Source: Saprospiraceae bacterium
Lineage (GTDB): Bacteria; Bacteroidota; Bacteroidia; Chitinophagales; Saprospiraceae
Assembly: GCA_016714765.1 (NCBI GenBank)
Contig: JADKCF010000007.1
Span: forward strand, 1-64,000
DNA length: 64,000 nucleotides
Reading direction: 5' to 3'
Shown here: positions 35,046 to 43,721 of the stretch, one piece after another
Numbering within the stretch: the first letter of the stretch is position 1
Layout: each line of letters begins with the position of its first letter
The notes under the pieces: model-generated
What the model was told of the DNA's origin: nothing
Database searches by the model: none
The model's input: only the letters and a program-made list of their open reading frames with translations
Made by a program: the position numbers and the translations under genes

Positions 35046-36425
35046 TCACTGAGTAATAACCCAATACTCCCAAGGCATCAAGCTAATACTTTGACCTGGA
35101 ACGATGTTTATTTCCTTTTCAGAAAAAACCTCTCTTCCTTTTATATAGACATCAGATAAGATGCTTTGTGTGTGTTTGCTTAGATTGATCATTACTATGA
35201 CTTTATTGCCATCCTTCTCTCTGACAAAAGAATAAACATTGTCATTTTTCAGAATTCTACTAACCTGACCTCCAAATGGGAGATTAAACAAGGCGGGATT
35301 CCTGTGTTTCAGCGTATTTAGTGTTTGGTAAAACGACTGGTGTTCATAATCTTTAAATTCTATATCGTCCTTTTCGAAAAATTCAAGCCGCTTGGCCATT
35401 GGTTCTTCCTGACCACTATACGTCAGAGGTACCCCATCAATAGTATTGACCAGCACCGCAAAAGCCTTGTGAGCCTCCCCCATCCTTTCGATTTCAGAAC
35501 CTGACCAGGAGTTTTCATCATGGTTAGAAGTAAATTGCAAATACAAGCCTTTCGAAGCTTTTGTTTTTTCGTGCGCATACCAATTGTCAATATCATTAAC
35601 ATTCTTCCTGCCTTTAGCAATATCATTGAGGATGTGATGCAGTGACCAGGCATAAACTACATGAAAACAATCAGCATTGAGGTGATCATGTTCTTCGGAT
35701 TCTGCCAGCATAAAAAGATCAGGCTTCACAGCCCGAAGTTTCTGGATAGCTTCTTTCCAAAAGTCCAGCGGAACCAACATAGCCATATCTTGTCTGAATC
35801 CATCGATATGATAGTTCTTTAGCCAGAATATCATATCGGAAACCATTTCATTGCGCAATGCCTGATTATGATAATTAAGATCTGCCACATCTGACCAACC
35901 CATAGACTGTCCATGCTCGTTAAGCGGGTCTATAATATTTCCTGAAGCATCTTTTGTATAAAATTCAGGATGTTGTTTAATCCAAACATGGTCCCATCCA
36001 GTATGATTAGGAACCCAGTCCAGAACCACTTTCATGCCCAGTCCGTGGGCTTCATCTATCACTTCCTTAAATTCATCAATAGTGCCAAAAGATGGATTGG
36101 TCGCTCTGAAGTCTGACACGGCGTAATAACTACCCAAGCTTCCTTTCTTTTTGGTATTGCTGATGGGATAAACCGGCATAAACCATAATATATCGACCCC
36201 CATTGATTTGAGTCTGGGAAGGTGTTTCCTGAAGGCATTAAAAGTACCTTCGGGCGTATATTGTCTGATGTTAACTTCGTAAATATTGGCGCTTTTAGCC
36301 CATTCAGGTAATCCTGTTCCAATCGTTTTTTTTAGCTCCATAATATTGTTTTCCTTCGGAATGTGGCATGCGCTCAGCGACAACGCAGCAAAAAAAAGCA
36401 AGCCAAACCATCTCCGGGTTTTCAT
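35046..36425 (-). CDS. GH13 alpha-amylase-family lipoprotein
   Basis: A 459-residue alpha-glucan hydrolase. The lipoprotein signal ends LSLSAC, so it should be anchored in the membrane and face the periplasm or outside. The barrel motifs are visible in order: VLDWVPNHTG, then DGFRQDMAML with the nucleophile Asp around residue 212, LAESEEHD with the acid Glu, and FTSNHDENSW with the transition-state Asp. The C-terminal beta-domain is present (VIVMINLSKHT). It is upstream of the SLC45-like carrier and probably co-transcribed with it. No susC/susD pair is nearby. Confidence 0.9.
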   Translation of the reverse strand: MKTRRWFGLLFFAALSLSACHIPKENNIMELKKTIGTGLPEWAKSANIYEVNIRQYTPEGTFNAFRKHLPRLKSMGVDILWFMPVYPISNTKKKGSLGSYYAVSDFRATNPSFGTIDEFKEVIDEAHGLGMKVVLDWVPNHTGWDHVWIKQHPEFYTKDASGNIIDPLNEHGQSMGWSDVADLNYHNQALRNEMVSDMIFWLKNYHIDGFRQDMAMLVPLDFWKEAIQKLRAVKPDLFMLAESEEHDHLNADCFHVVYAWSLHHILNDIAKGRKNVNDIDNWYAHEKTKASKGLYLQFTSNHDENSWSGSEIERMGEAHKAFAVLVNTIDGVPLTYSGQEEPMAKRLEFFEKDDIEFKDYEHQSFYQTLNTLKHRNPALFNLPFGGQVSRILKNDNVYSFVREKDGNKVIVMINLSKHTQSILSDVYIKGREVFSEKEINIVPGQSISLMPWEYWVITQ

Positions 36426-36498
36426 ATAATTTTAAATTTAGGATAAATCTAAAGCTTTTTTCTCTTGGTTTACACTTTAAAAGAAAATATTATTGGTT

Positions 36499-37077
36499 TT
36501 ATTTTGCAGATGTATCACCTCCAGGAGTAGGAAAAGAAGCTTTCCTCGTCAGTTTGGTCTGTATGTTATTGTCTTTGTAAATATATTGCCCTACGCTGAC
36601 CAGTATGTCATTCAACGCTTTGACTTCAAACTCCTGTGGTTTTATGTTTTCGTTATCATCGATCAGTAACAAATTGGCTTTATCAAAATCATAAAAATAC
36701 TTCCCCTTCCCTTCTTTTTTATCCATTCTTCCATAATCATATGTCAAATCTTCTTTAAAATCAATCCATCTCCCACCTAAACTATCTCCTGTCATCATAT
36801 TACTGTTTTTTACAATAGCGTCAAAAACCCAAATATCTTTGTCCAGTATTGTATATGTTTTCTTAGAAGACTCCTTGTATCTGTGTTCCAGTATGTTCAG
36901 TGCAGATGCTCTCATAGCTTTTACATCCACGTCTTTTACATCTTCCTGATTAAGTAATGCATAAGCATCTCCGACCGATTTCCCATTATCACCTGACCGG
37001 GCAGTTGACTTGTTTTCCATTTTACATGAAGCGACCAAAAAGAGACTAATTGCAAAAAGTGCTGATACTATTTTCAT
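36499..37077 (-). CDS. Hypothetical lipoprotein
   Basis: A 192-residue protein with a lipoprotein signal (ISLFLVASCKMENK, Cys around residue 18). The mature part has a helical stretch (KAMRASALNILEHRYKESS), then a beta-rich segment (TYTILDKDIWVFDAIV, GGRWIDFKEDLTYDYGRMDKKEGKGKYFYDFDKANLLLID) that resembles the lipocalin-like exported proteins common in Bacteroidota. I do not assign a family. It is transcribed away from tilS with 51 bases between the starts. Confidence 0.6.
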   Translation of the reverse strand: MKIVSALFAISLFLVASCKMENKSTARSGDNGKSVGDAYALLNQEDVKDVDVKAMRASALNILEHRYKESSKKTYTILDKDIWVFDAIVKNSNMMTGDSLGGRWIDFKEDLTYDYGRMDKKEGKGKYFYDFDKANLLLIDDNENIKPQEFEVKALNDILVSVGQYIYKDNNIQTKLTRKASFPTPGGDTSAK

Positions 37078-37128
37078 TTTTATTTGTTTTATTTTTAAAT
37101 TGTGACATTAAATACCAAAACAAAGGTA

Positions 37129-38451
37129 ATGCTTGATAAGTTTTTATCATATATTCATACACAAAAATTATTTAATTATACAGACCGTATACTGTTGGCT
37201 GTATCAGGGGGGATAGATTCTTCGGTGCTTTTGCATATGTTTGTAAAAGCTAAAATGGATATAGGCGTTTGTCATGTCAATCATCATTTGCGTGGTGAAG
37301 CCTCAGACATGGATGCCGAGTTTGTCAGTCACATCTGCAGTGAGTCGGGCATACCATTTTACTGCCTTCATCTGGACCCCTCAGATCTGAATGCAGGAAA
37401 TATGCAGAAAAATGCCCGTAATCGAAGGTATGAGTGGTTTCAAATTTTGGCAACAAAAGAGCATTACGATTATATTGCCACCGCTCATCATGCTGATGAC
37501 AATGCTGAGACTTTTCTTATCAATATCATGAGAGGATCTGGATTAGATGGCCTTCAGGGTATAGCACCCAAAAGCCAAAATATCATTAGACCACTACTGT
37601 TTGCATCTAGAGGTGAGATTGAAAATTATGCTTTTGAAAACAACATCTCTTACCGCGAAGACCAAAGTAACGCCACGGATAAATATTTACGCAACAGGGT
37701 CCGTCATCACATAATACCTGAAATGGTCAGAGCCGATCAAAGAGCTTTAACTGGTTTGGCAATAAGTGTATCAAACATCGGTGAAAGCAAAAACTTACTG
37801 GACTTTTTGATGGAAAATTACATAAAAAATTATGTGCAACATCAAGAAGGAAATATCCATATTGACCTTGGTGCCATCTCAGCAAGCGGACATGGTGACC
37901 AGATAATATATCATGTATTAAAGCCATATCATTTTAATTATAGTCAGTGCAAGGATATTATCAGAGATATAAACCAAACCGGCAATGTTTATAACTCAGA
38001 AAAATATGAGGCTTTCATCAATCGTGGATTTTTAATTTTGCGAAAGACTAAGCTGTATTTATCAAATGAAGATACTATAGAAATTTCTCCACCATGTAAG
38101 TTGGTAATCAACAAGTTGAATCTACAATTTGAATGGACGGATGAGAAGTCCTTTACAGTCAATCCAAATGAGGCACAGTATCTGGACGCTGAGACAATAT
38201 CCCAATCATTGGTAATAAGAAAATGGCAATCCGGGGATAGGTTTGCACCATTGGGGATGAATGGGAAAACTCAAAAATTAAAAGATTACCTTATTGGGCA
38301 AAAAGTACCATTGTTTGATAAAGATGATGTATTCGTTTTAGTAGATGGAAAAAGAATTGTGTGTATACTTCGACACAGGATCGCAGACAGTGTCAAAATC
38401 ACTGACTACACCACCAAAATCCTCAAAATTTCATTTCTGCCTTACCCCTGA
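37129..38451 (+). CDS. tilS: tRNA(Ile)-lysidine synthetase
   Basis: TilS puts lysine on C34 of the tRNA(Ile) CAU anticodon. The start at 37129 (after CAAAGG) is preferred to an upstream GTG. The 440-residue protein has the PP-loop SGGIDSS at residues 26-32, then VCHVNHHLRGEASDMDAEF, ATAHHADDNAETFLINIMRGSGLDGLQGI and a C-terminal TilS domain (RKWQSGDRFAPLGMNGKTQKLKDYL). It is intact. The end overlaps the convergent M20 gene by 10 bases. Confidence 0.93.
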   Translation: MLDKFLSYIHTQKLFNYTDRILLAVSGGIDSSVLLHMFVKAKMDIGVCHVNHHLRGEASDMDAEFVSHICSESGIPFYCLHLDPSDLNAGNMQKNARNRRYEWFQILATKEHYDYIATAHHADDNAETFLINIMRGSGLDGLQGIAPKSQNIIRPLLFASRGEIENYAFENNISYREDQSNATDKYLRNRVRHHIIPEMVRADQRALTGLAISVSNIGESKNLLDFLMENYIKNYVQHQEGNIHIDLGAISASGHGDQIIYHVLKPYHFNYSQCKDIIRDINQTGNVYNSEKYEAFINRGFLILRKTKLYLSNEDTIEISPPCKLVINKLNLQFEWTDEKSFTVNPNEAQYLDAETISQSLVIRKWQSGDRFAPLGMNGKTQKLKDYLIGQKVPLFDKDDVFVLVDGKRIVCILRHRIADSVKITDYTTKILKISFLPYP

Positions 38452-39641
38452 CATACTGCCAACCAGGCCATCAACCCCATCCCGTTCTCCAAGGCCTTTT
38501 CGTCGATATCGAATGTAGGTGTATGAACTGCTGAAGTGATACCTTTTTCCTTATTGCCAGTACCCAAACGATAAAAACAAGCAGGAATTTCCTTGGAATA
38601 AAATGCAAAATCTTCTGAAGTCATTCGTAAAGGTATATCTACCACATTTTCCTGACCCAGGTATTGTACCATACCTTTTCTTACTTTTGCCGTAAGTATG
38701 GGCTCATTGATCAGACAAGGGTAACCCTTCATAATTTGAATATCACACATTGCCCCGTAAGCCTTACATGTATTGATAGCTATCTCAGTGATAAGCTGGT
38801 GTGCCTTAAACCTCCACTCTTCATCCATTGTCCTGAAAGTGCCTTCTATTTTTACTTCTTCCGGCAATATATTGGTAGCACCACCTATAGTGTTCAATTT
38901 ACCGAAACTCAGTACTGAAGGTATAGCAGCATTGGCTTTCCTGGATACTACTTGCTGTAATGCAACAATCATGTGGCTGGCAGCCAAAACATTGTCGGTG
39001 CATTCATGCGGCATTGCTCCGTGCCCGCCTTTACCATGAACCGAAATATAAATCTCATCCGCTGAAGCCATATAAAGATCTGATTTCAGCCCCACTTTCC
39101 CCACTTCCAGAGATGGAAATACGTGCTGGCCTATGATATATTGGGGAATGGGATTTTTTAAAACTCCCTGCTCAATCATCATGCTTGCTCCTCCGGGCAA
39201 TTTTTCTTCACCGGGCTGAAAAACAACTCGGACAGAATATGGCATCTGGTCTTTTATGCTCTGTAAAATATAAGCTGCTCCTAATAAGGCAGAAGTATGG
39301 ACATCGTGACCACATGCGTGCATGACACCTTCATTTCTGGATTTATATGACACATCACTGACTTCCGTGATGGGTAAGGCATCCATATCTCCCCGTAATG
39401 CAACAACTACATCTGATTGACCATTGATGGTCGCAACTATGCCATGACCGGCCCAACCATTTGTATGCGAAATACCTGCTTCAGTGAGCTTCTTTGATAT
39501 CCATCTGGATGTCTCAACTTCCTGAAATGACAACTCGGGATGCATATGTAAATACCTCCGGCACTCTATGATTTCTGGCAGCCATTCACTCGCCTTTTGT
39601 TTGATGATATGCAATAATTCGTTCTTCAAAAAGTTGGTCAT
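38442..39641 (-). CDS. M20-family metallo-amidohydrolase (N-acyl amino acid or hippurate type)
   Basis: A 399-residue M20D-type hydrolase. I chose the ATG at 39641 (MTNFLKNELLHIIKQ) over an in-frame one 99 bases upstream because the family domain begins right after it. Metal and catalytic motifs are HMHPELSFQE, RGDMDALPI, MHACGHDVHTSALL, VFQPGEEKLPGGA, the lid VHGKGGHGAMPHE and the C-terminal MTSEDFAFYS with a late His (SAVHTPTFD). Members hydrolyse N-acyl amino acids or related amides. No signal peptide is seen. It is probably transcribed from within or behind the GT2 gene. Confidence 0.9.
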   Translation of the reverse strand: MTNFLKNELLHIIKQKASEWLPEIIECRRYLHMHPELSFQEVETSRWISKKLTEAGISHTNGWAGHGIVATINGQSDVVVALRGDMDALPITEVSDVSYKSRNEGVMHACGHDVHTSALLGAAYILQSIKDQMPYSVRVVFQPGEEKLPGGASMMIEQGVLKNPIPQYIIGQHVFPSLEVGKVGLKSDLYMASADEIYISVHGKGGHGAMPHECTDNVLAASHMIVALQQVVSRKANAAIPSVLSFGKLNTIGGATNILPEEVKIEGTFRTMDEEWRFKAHQLITEIAINTCKAYGAMCDIQIMKGYPCLINEPILTAKVRKGMVQYLGQENVVDIPLRMTSEDFAFYSKEIPACFYRLGTGNKEKGITSAVHTPTFDIDEKALENGMGLMAWLAVCQG

Positions 39642-39696
39642 TGATTTACAGATATAAAGATAGTGATTAGCAAGCAAATTAAAAACATTACCCCAA

Positions 39697-41664
39697 TCAA
39701 TTATTATTTGACAGTTTATAAACGTTTTTCCAGAATACATTTAAATCGGTCAACAAATTATAATCCTTTGCGTATGTCATGTTCATTATTTTAAAATGAT
39801 CCTGACTATACAATATAACCTTGGTAGAGACAGGATACTTTATAATTCCCTGACGCAATTCAGGCAAAAAACCATAATCATCAGCATCACCTCCATAACC
39901 CACCCAAGTCCTGGTGCCCTTCAGTACTTTAAAAATATTGCCAATCAGCCTGAAGTTCATGGCATTCAGTACCCATAAAACTGGAAATACAGGAATACAA
40001 ATAATAGCTAAAATAATATCCAGCAATCTCTTATATCGCAAAAATGCAGGTTGGTTAAGACGGTAACTGACATCCAGACTGTACAATTCACCTTGCTGAT
40101 GTCTGCTTGAACTACCTATGATGCTTAGTGAATCATCTCCTCCAATTTTAAATGAAGCACTGGACCTAAGGAGTGTCATAGACTTAATGATGTCTTTCAT
40201 GGACATATCTTCTGAGCTATAAATCACTTCATCAATCTTCAAAGTTTTGACGACCAAAGGCAAATTGTCTAAAGTATTGGTATACCAAGCATCTTCAGTA
40301 TTGTTGTCCACGGATATAAAATGTACATTATCTGGCTGGACATCAGAGGAATGAATGACATTAAGCAGCTTTTCGGCCTTCGGCTTACTAGCTACGATGG
40401 CAATATTGGCTTTGGATTTTTCTATACCTGAATAGTTACCCCAAAGTCTGGACAAAAAAGTGGAAAAAAGTCCCACTGAAATAGCGACAGCGGTTCCAAG
40501 AAGTATTATAACCCGGCTCATCCTTAATGATTCAGGAAGCAAGGCATATCCGAGTAGTATTATCAATGTACCCAGCAAAATGTAAAAAACAGCCTGATAC
40601 TTATTTTTTGCTTCGTCATAATGACCGCCTGCCCAAAGGAAAAAAATCCAAATCAGGGAATATGCAATAAAAACCTGGTCTATAGCAGTCTCATCGTAAT
40701 AACTTGCATTGTGGAAATGATAACTTGCCCACACATGCTTTAAATGGCATAACAAAAACCATATTATTACACCTTCAGCTACAGGCACCCCCAACTTGGT
40801 CCATACACGGGAAAAACCACTCAACAAAGCTCTGATACTGATGGCAAAACTTATTATTCTTGCAAACATAGCTGCATTGCCTGCACCATAATGCTTTTTC
40901 ACGTAAATGTGCATAGCACCATAAAATGTTTTCACGTAATTAAGGGAACTCTTTTTAGTACTTTCGCCTTTGAAGTGAATAATGCTGGTCTCCGGAAAAT
41001 AATGTATTTTGAAACCTGCCTGTATAATTCTGTATGATAAATCTATGTCTTCTCCGTACATAAAAAAAGACTCATCCAGCAAACCTGTTTTGTCCAAGGT
41101 GGCCTGTCGAATAAACATAAACGCCCCACAAAGCACTTCAATTTCGTGCGTTTTATCCTCAGACAGATACCCCAGATTGTATCCACTAAACCAACGGGAA
41201 TTGGGAAAAATGTCTGACAAATAACTCAATTTGCAAAAAGAATTCCAAAGATTTGGCACCTTGCGCTTAGATTCCGGTAAAAAATTTCCTGCACCATCTA
41301 TCATTTTTACGCCCAGCGCACCGGCATCAGCATGATTTCTCATAAATGTATGGCACTGCTGGAGTGTATCCTCTTCCAGTACTGTGTCAGGATTGAGTAA
41401 AAGGACAAACTCGCTTTGCATCTGCTTTATAGCCTGATTATTGGCCGCAGAAAACCCGACATTTGTATCATTAGCGATCAGATGGACATCAGGGTACTGC
41501 TCCCGTAAAAAAGGAACAGAACCATCCAATGAAGCATTATCCACAACCCATACCTCTATTTTCAAATTTTCAGTGACTGAGTTGTAAATAGATTTAAGAC
41601 ATTGATCGAGAAAGTGCCTTACATTATAGTTTACAATTACTATCCCTATGTCATATATGGCCAT
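39697..41664 (-). CDS. GT2 glycosyltransferase fused to a degenerate polyprenyl sugar-phosphate transferase
   Basis: A 655-residue protein. The ATG at 41664 (MAIYDIGIVIVNYNV) is 4 bases after the recR stop. Residues of about 1-280 form a rhamnosyltransferase-like GT2 domain (VVDNASLDGS, NVGFSAANNQAIK, LLLNPDTVLEED, GEDIDLSYRI). Several membrane helices follow, then a Rossmann-like segment (IAIVASKPKAEKLLN). Near the end, YKRLLDIILAIICIPVFPVL matches the start of bacterial sugar transferases, and IFKVLKGTRTWVGY with LPELRQGI matches their C-terminal part. The catalytic middle (the IK.DS.GP.FF.Q.R.G and KFRSM blocks) is missing. It may be a lineage-specific variant; synthesis of an envelope polysaccharide is inferred. 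Confidence 0.8.
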   Translation of the reverse strand: MAIYDIGIVIVNYNVRHFLDQCLKSIYNSVTENLKIEVWVVDNASLDGSVPFLREQYPDVHLIANDTNVGFSAANNQAIKQMQSEFVLLLNPDTVLEEDTLQQCHTFMRNHADAGALGVKMIDGAGNFLPESKRKVPNLWNSFCKLSYLSDIFPNSRWFSGYNLGYLSEDKTHEIEVLCGAFMFIRQATLDKTGLLDESFFMYGEDIDLSYRIIQAGFKIHYFPETSIIHFKGESTKKSSLNYVKTFYGAMHIYVKKHYGAGNAAMFARIISFAISIRALLSGFSRVWTKLGVPVAEGVIIWFLLCHLKHVWASYHFHNASYYDETAIDQVFIAYSLIWIFFLWAGGHYDEAKNKYQAVFYILLGTLIILLGYALLPESLRMSRVIILLGTAVAISVGLFSTFLSRLWGNYSGIEKSKANIAIVASKPKAEKLLNVIHSSDVQPDNVHFISVDNNTEDAWYTNTLDNLPLVVKTLKIDEVIYSSEDMSMKDIIKSMTLLRSSASFKIGGDDSLSIIGSSSRHQQGELYSLDVSYRLNQPAFLRYKRLLDIILAIICIPVFPVLWVLNAMNFRLIGNIFKVLKGTRTWVGYGGDADDYGFLPELRQGIIKYPVSTKVILYSQDHFKIMNMTYAKDYNLLTDLNVFWKNVYKLSNNN

Positions 41665-41668
41665 GAAG

Positions 41669-42278
41669 TTATGATTGGACCTGATACGGAATTCGGGAAA
41701 CGATAGAGCGGCCAAGTGTCAATTCATCTGCATACTCCAGATCTCCACCAAATGATATTCCTCGGGCAATAATACTCACTTTGACATTCATATCCTTCAG
41801 CAGCTTCGAAATATAATATATAGTAGTCTCGCCCTCGATTGTAGGACTGATAGCCATGATTACTTCTTCTGTCCCTTCGTTTCTGATGCGGTGCAGAAGT
41901 TGTTCGATACTTAAATCTGCCGGCCCGATACCCTCCAGAGGAGAAATTATTCCACCCAGAACATGATACCTGCCCTTAAACTGGTTGGTGTCTTCTATGG
42001 CCATTACGTCACGTGCTGACTCGACAATACAGAGCATATTTGTATTTCGGGTAGTCGACTTGCATATTTCGCATATTTCATGGTCAGAAATATTGCAGCA
42101 TACATTACATTTACAAATGTCCTTATTGAGCCTCGCCAATGCCAGACCTATCTTAGTAGCTTTCATGGTGGTATCCTGAGCTAAATGCAATGCCAGCCGC
42201 AGAGCTGATTTTCCCTACTCCTGGAAGGGAAGACAATGCAAACACGGATTCTTCGAGTATCTTGGATGATAAATTCAT
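41669..42278 (-). CDS. recR: Recombination protein RecR, frameshifted near the N-terminus
   Basis: RecR acts with RecF and RecO in recombinational repair. The start at 42278 gives MNLSSKILEESVFALSSLPGVGK, the helix-hairpin-helix opening. One A is missing in GGGAAAATC near 42215; with it restored the frame continues KSALRLALHLAQDTTMKATKIGLALARL. Then come the zinc finger CKCNVCCNISDHEICEIC and the Toprim domain (CIVESARDVMAIEDTNQFKGRYHVLGGIISPLEGIGP, EVIMAISPTIEGETT). Restored length is about 203 residues. Homopolymer error is the likely cause. Confidence 0.9.
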
Positions 42279-42356
42279 GGCGTAAAAATAATATATTAAA
42301 AAACAATAACATACTATATATATTTAAGTTTTCAATTTATTTGATAACAAAATGAT

Positions 42357-42364
42357 TACCTTTG
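42357..42364 (+). promoter_or_regulatory. Candidate -7 promoter element of tatC
   Basis: TACCTTTG fits TAnnTTTG and sits 21 bases before the tatC ATG, which implies a short leader. A TTTG is present 13 bases upstream (42340-42343), closer than the usual 19-21, so the -33 box is doubtful. Confidence 0.35.
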
Positions 42365-42385
42365 TCTCCCGATATAGCAAATGTG

Positions 42386-43234
42386 ATGGCAGATTTTTTT
42401 AAAAAAATAATTTCAGGTGCACAGGGTTCGGAAGATGAATCAAAAGAAATGGGCTTCCTGGATCACCTTGAAGAGCTCAGATGGCATGTAATCAGAGCAG
42501 GTATAAGTGTTTGCATTTTCGCTACATTGGCTCTAGTTTTTCAGCAGGAAGTGTTCGAATATATCATTTATGCGCCTAAAAAGCCTGACTTCATTACATA
42601 TAAGATATTTTGTGCCATATCAGAAGCTACATGCTTTAGTCCTCCGGAATTACAGCTCATTACCCGCGAAATGGGAGAACAATTCTTTATGGGTATTACA
42701 GTATCTTTATACATAGGTCTGATTGCATCATTTCCATATATGTTTTATGAGTTCTGGAAATTTATCAAACCGGGTTTGTTCGAAACAGAAGTAAAAATTG
42801 CCAACAGGCTCATTGGAGCCACATCTTTTCTTTTTCTTTTGGGGGTAGCTTTTGGATACTTTGTAATTGCACCTTTTGCGATAACTTTTCTTGGTAGTTA
42901 TACAGTGGGTACTGAAGCGATCAACAGCCCTACCCTTGCTTCATATGTCAATTACCTCACCATGTTTACCATACCGGTTGGGCTTTCTTTTGAATTGCCG
43001 ATTGTGGTGTATTTTCTTGCTAAAATTGGATTGATAGGACCAGAAATCATGAAAAAGTACCGAAGAGAGGCTTTTCTGATTATTTTTATCGTAGCTGCCG
43101 TCATAACACCACCCGATGCACTTACGCAGATACTTGTAGGAGTTCCTATGTACATACTTTATGAGATTTCCATAAACGTCGCTGCACGTGTGACAAAAGT
43201 AGAAAATCTACCAGCCCAAAAGCAACCAGACTAA
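42386..43234 (+). CDS. tatC: Sec-independent translocase subunit TatC
   Basis: TatC is the signal-binding core of the twin-arginine pathway. The start at 42386 (MADFFKKIISG) is preferred to one eight codons earlier. The 282-residue protein has FLDHLEELRWHVIRAG, the hallmark cytosolic N-terminus with its conserved Glu. Six membrane helices follow, with PYMFYEFWKFIKPGLFETE and the AVITPPDALTQILVGVPMYILYEISI block. A long loop after the first helix (FCAISEATCFSPPELQLITREMGEQF) is typical of the phylum. The stop overlaps the next start (TAATG). No tatA is adjacent. Confidence 0.95.
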   Translation: MADFFKKIISGAQGSEDESKEMGFLDHLEELRWHVIRAGISVCIFATLALVFQQEVFEYIIYAPKKPDFITYKIFCAISEATCFSPPELQLITREMGEQFFMGITVSLYIGLIASFPYMFYEFWKFIKPGLFETEVKIANRLIGATSFLFLLGVAFGYFVIAPFAITFLGSYTVGTEAINSPTLASYVNYLTMFTIPVGLSFELPIVVYFLAKIGLIGPEIMKKYRREAFLIIFIVAAVITPPDALTQILVGVPMYILYEISINVAARVTKVENLPAQKQPD

Positions 43235-43689
43235 TGCAAAGAGTATCATCGAACCTTACCATTTTTTTTAAATTATTTCTGCCCACAGCATGGATAGTGT
43301 TTTTTACTGTATTTACGGCTTTACTTTTTATAGTAGATGATCAGCAGCTGCCGTTTCTTACTTCGCCGGTATTTAAGTATCCATTTCTATTTTTGTATCT
43401 GATGTTTTTTGCCTTGCTGTACTTCACCATCATCCAACTAAAAAGAGTGGAAATGGGACCTGACAGCTATGTTGTAACCAACTACTTCAAAACATACAGA
43501 TTGATATACGAAGACATATCCAGCATACATATAATACCTTTGGGCAGACTGCAAATAGTCACTTTCAGACTCAAGTCAAAAGGGAAGATCGGAAATAAAA
43601 TCACGTTCCTGGCCAGCAAACATTTGTTTCAATCTTTTTTGGAATCACATCCAGAAGTAGACCAACAGCTGAAAAAACTTATCAAGTAA
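43234..43689 (+). CDS. Hypothetical membrane protein with PH-like C-terminal region
   Basis: A 151-residue protein translationally coupled to tatC (its ATG overlaps the tatC stop). It has two hydrophobic segments (about 10-33 and 47-67), then a soluble beta-rich tail (YVVTNYFKTYRLIYEDISSIHIIPLGRLQIVTFRLKSKG) like bacterial PH/YdbT-type domains. The family is not certain. The coupling suggests a link to TatC or simple co-expression. Confidence 0.6.
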   Translation: MQRVSSNLTIFFKLFLPTAWIVFFTVFTALLFIVDDQQLPFLTSPVFKYPFLFLYLMFFALLYFTIIQLKRVEMGPDSYVVTNYFKTYRLIYEDISSIHIIPLGRLQIVTFRLKSKGKIGNKITFLASKHLFQSFLESHPEVDQQLKKLIK

Positions 43690-43721
43690 ACCAAGAATAT
43701 CTTTAGTATTGGGTGATTTAG

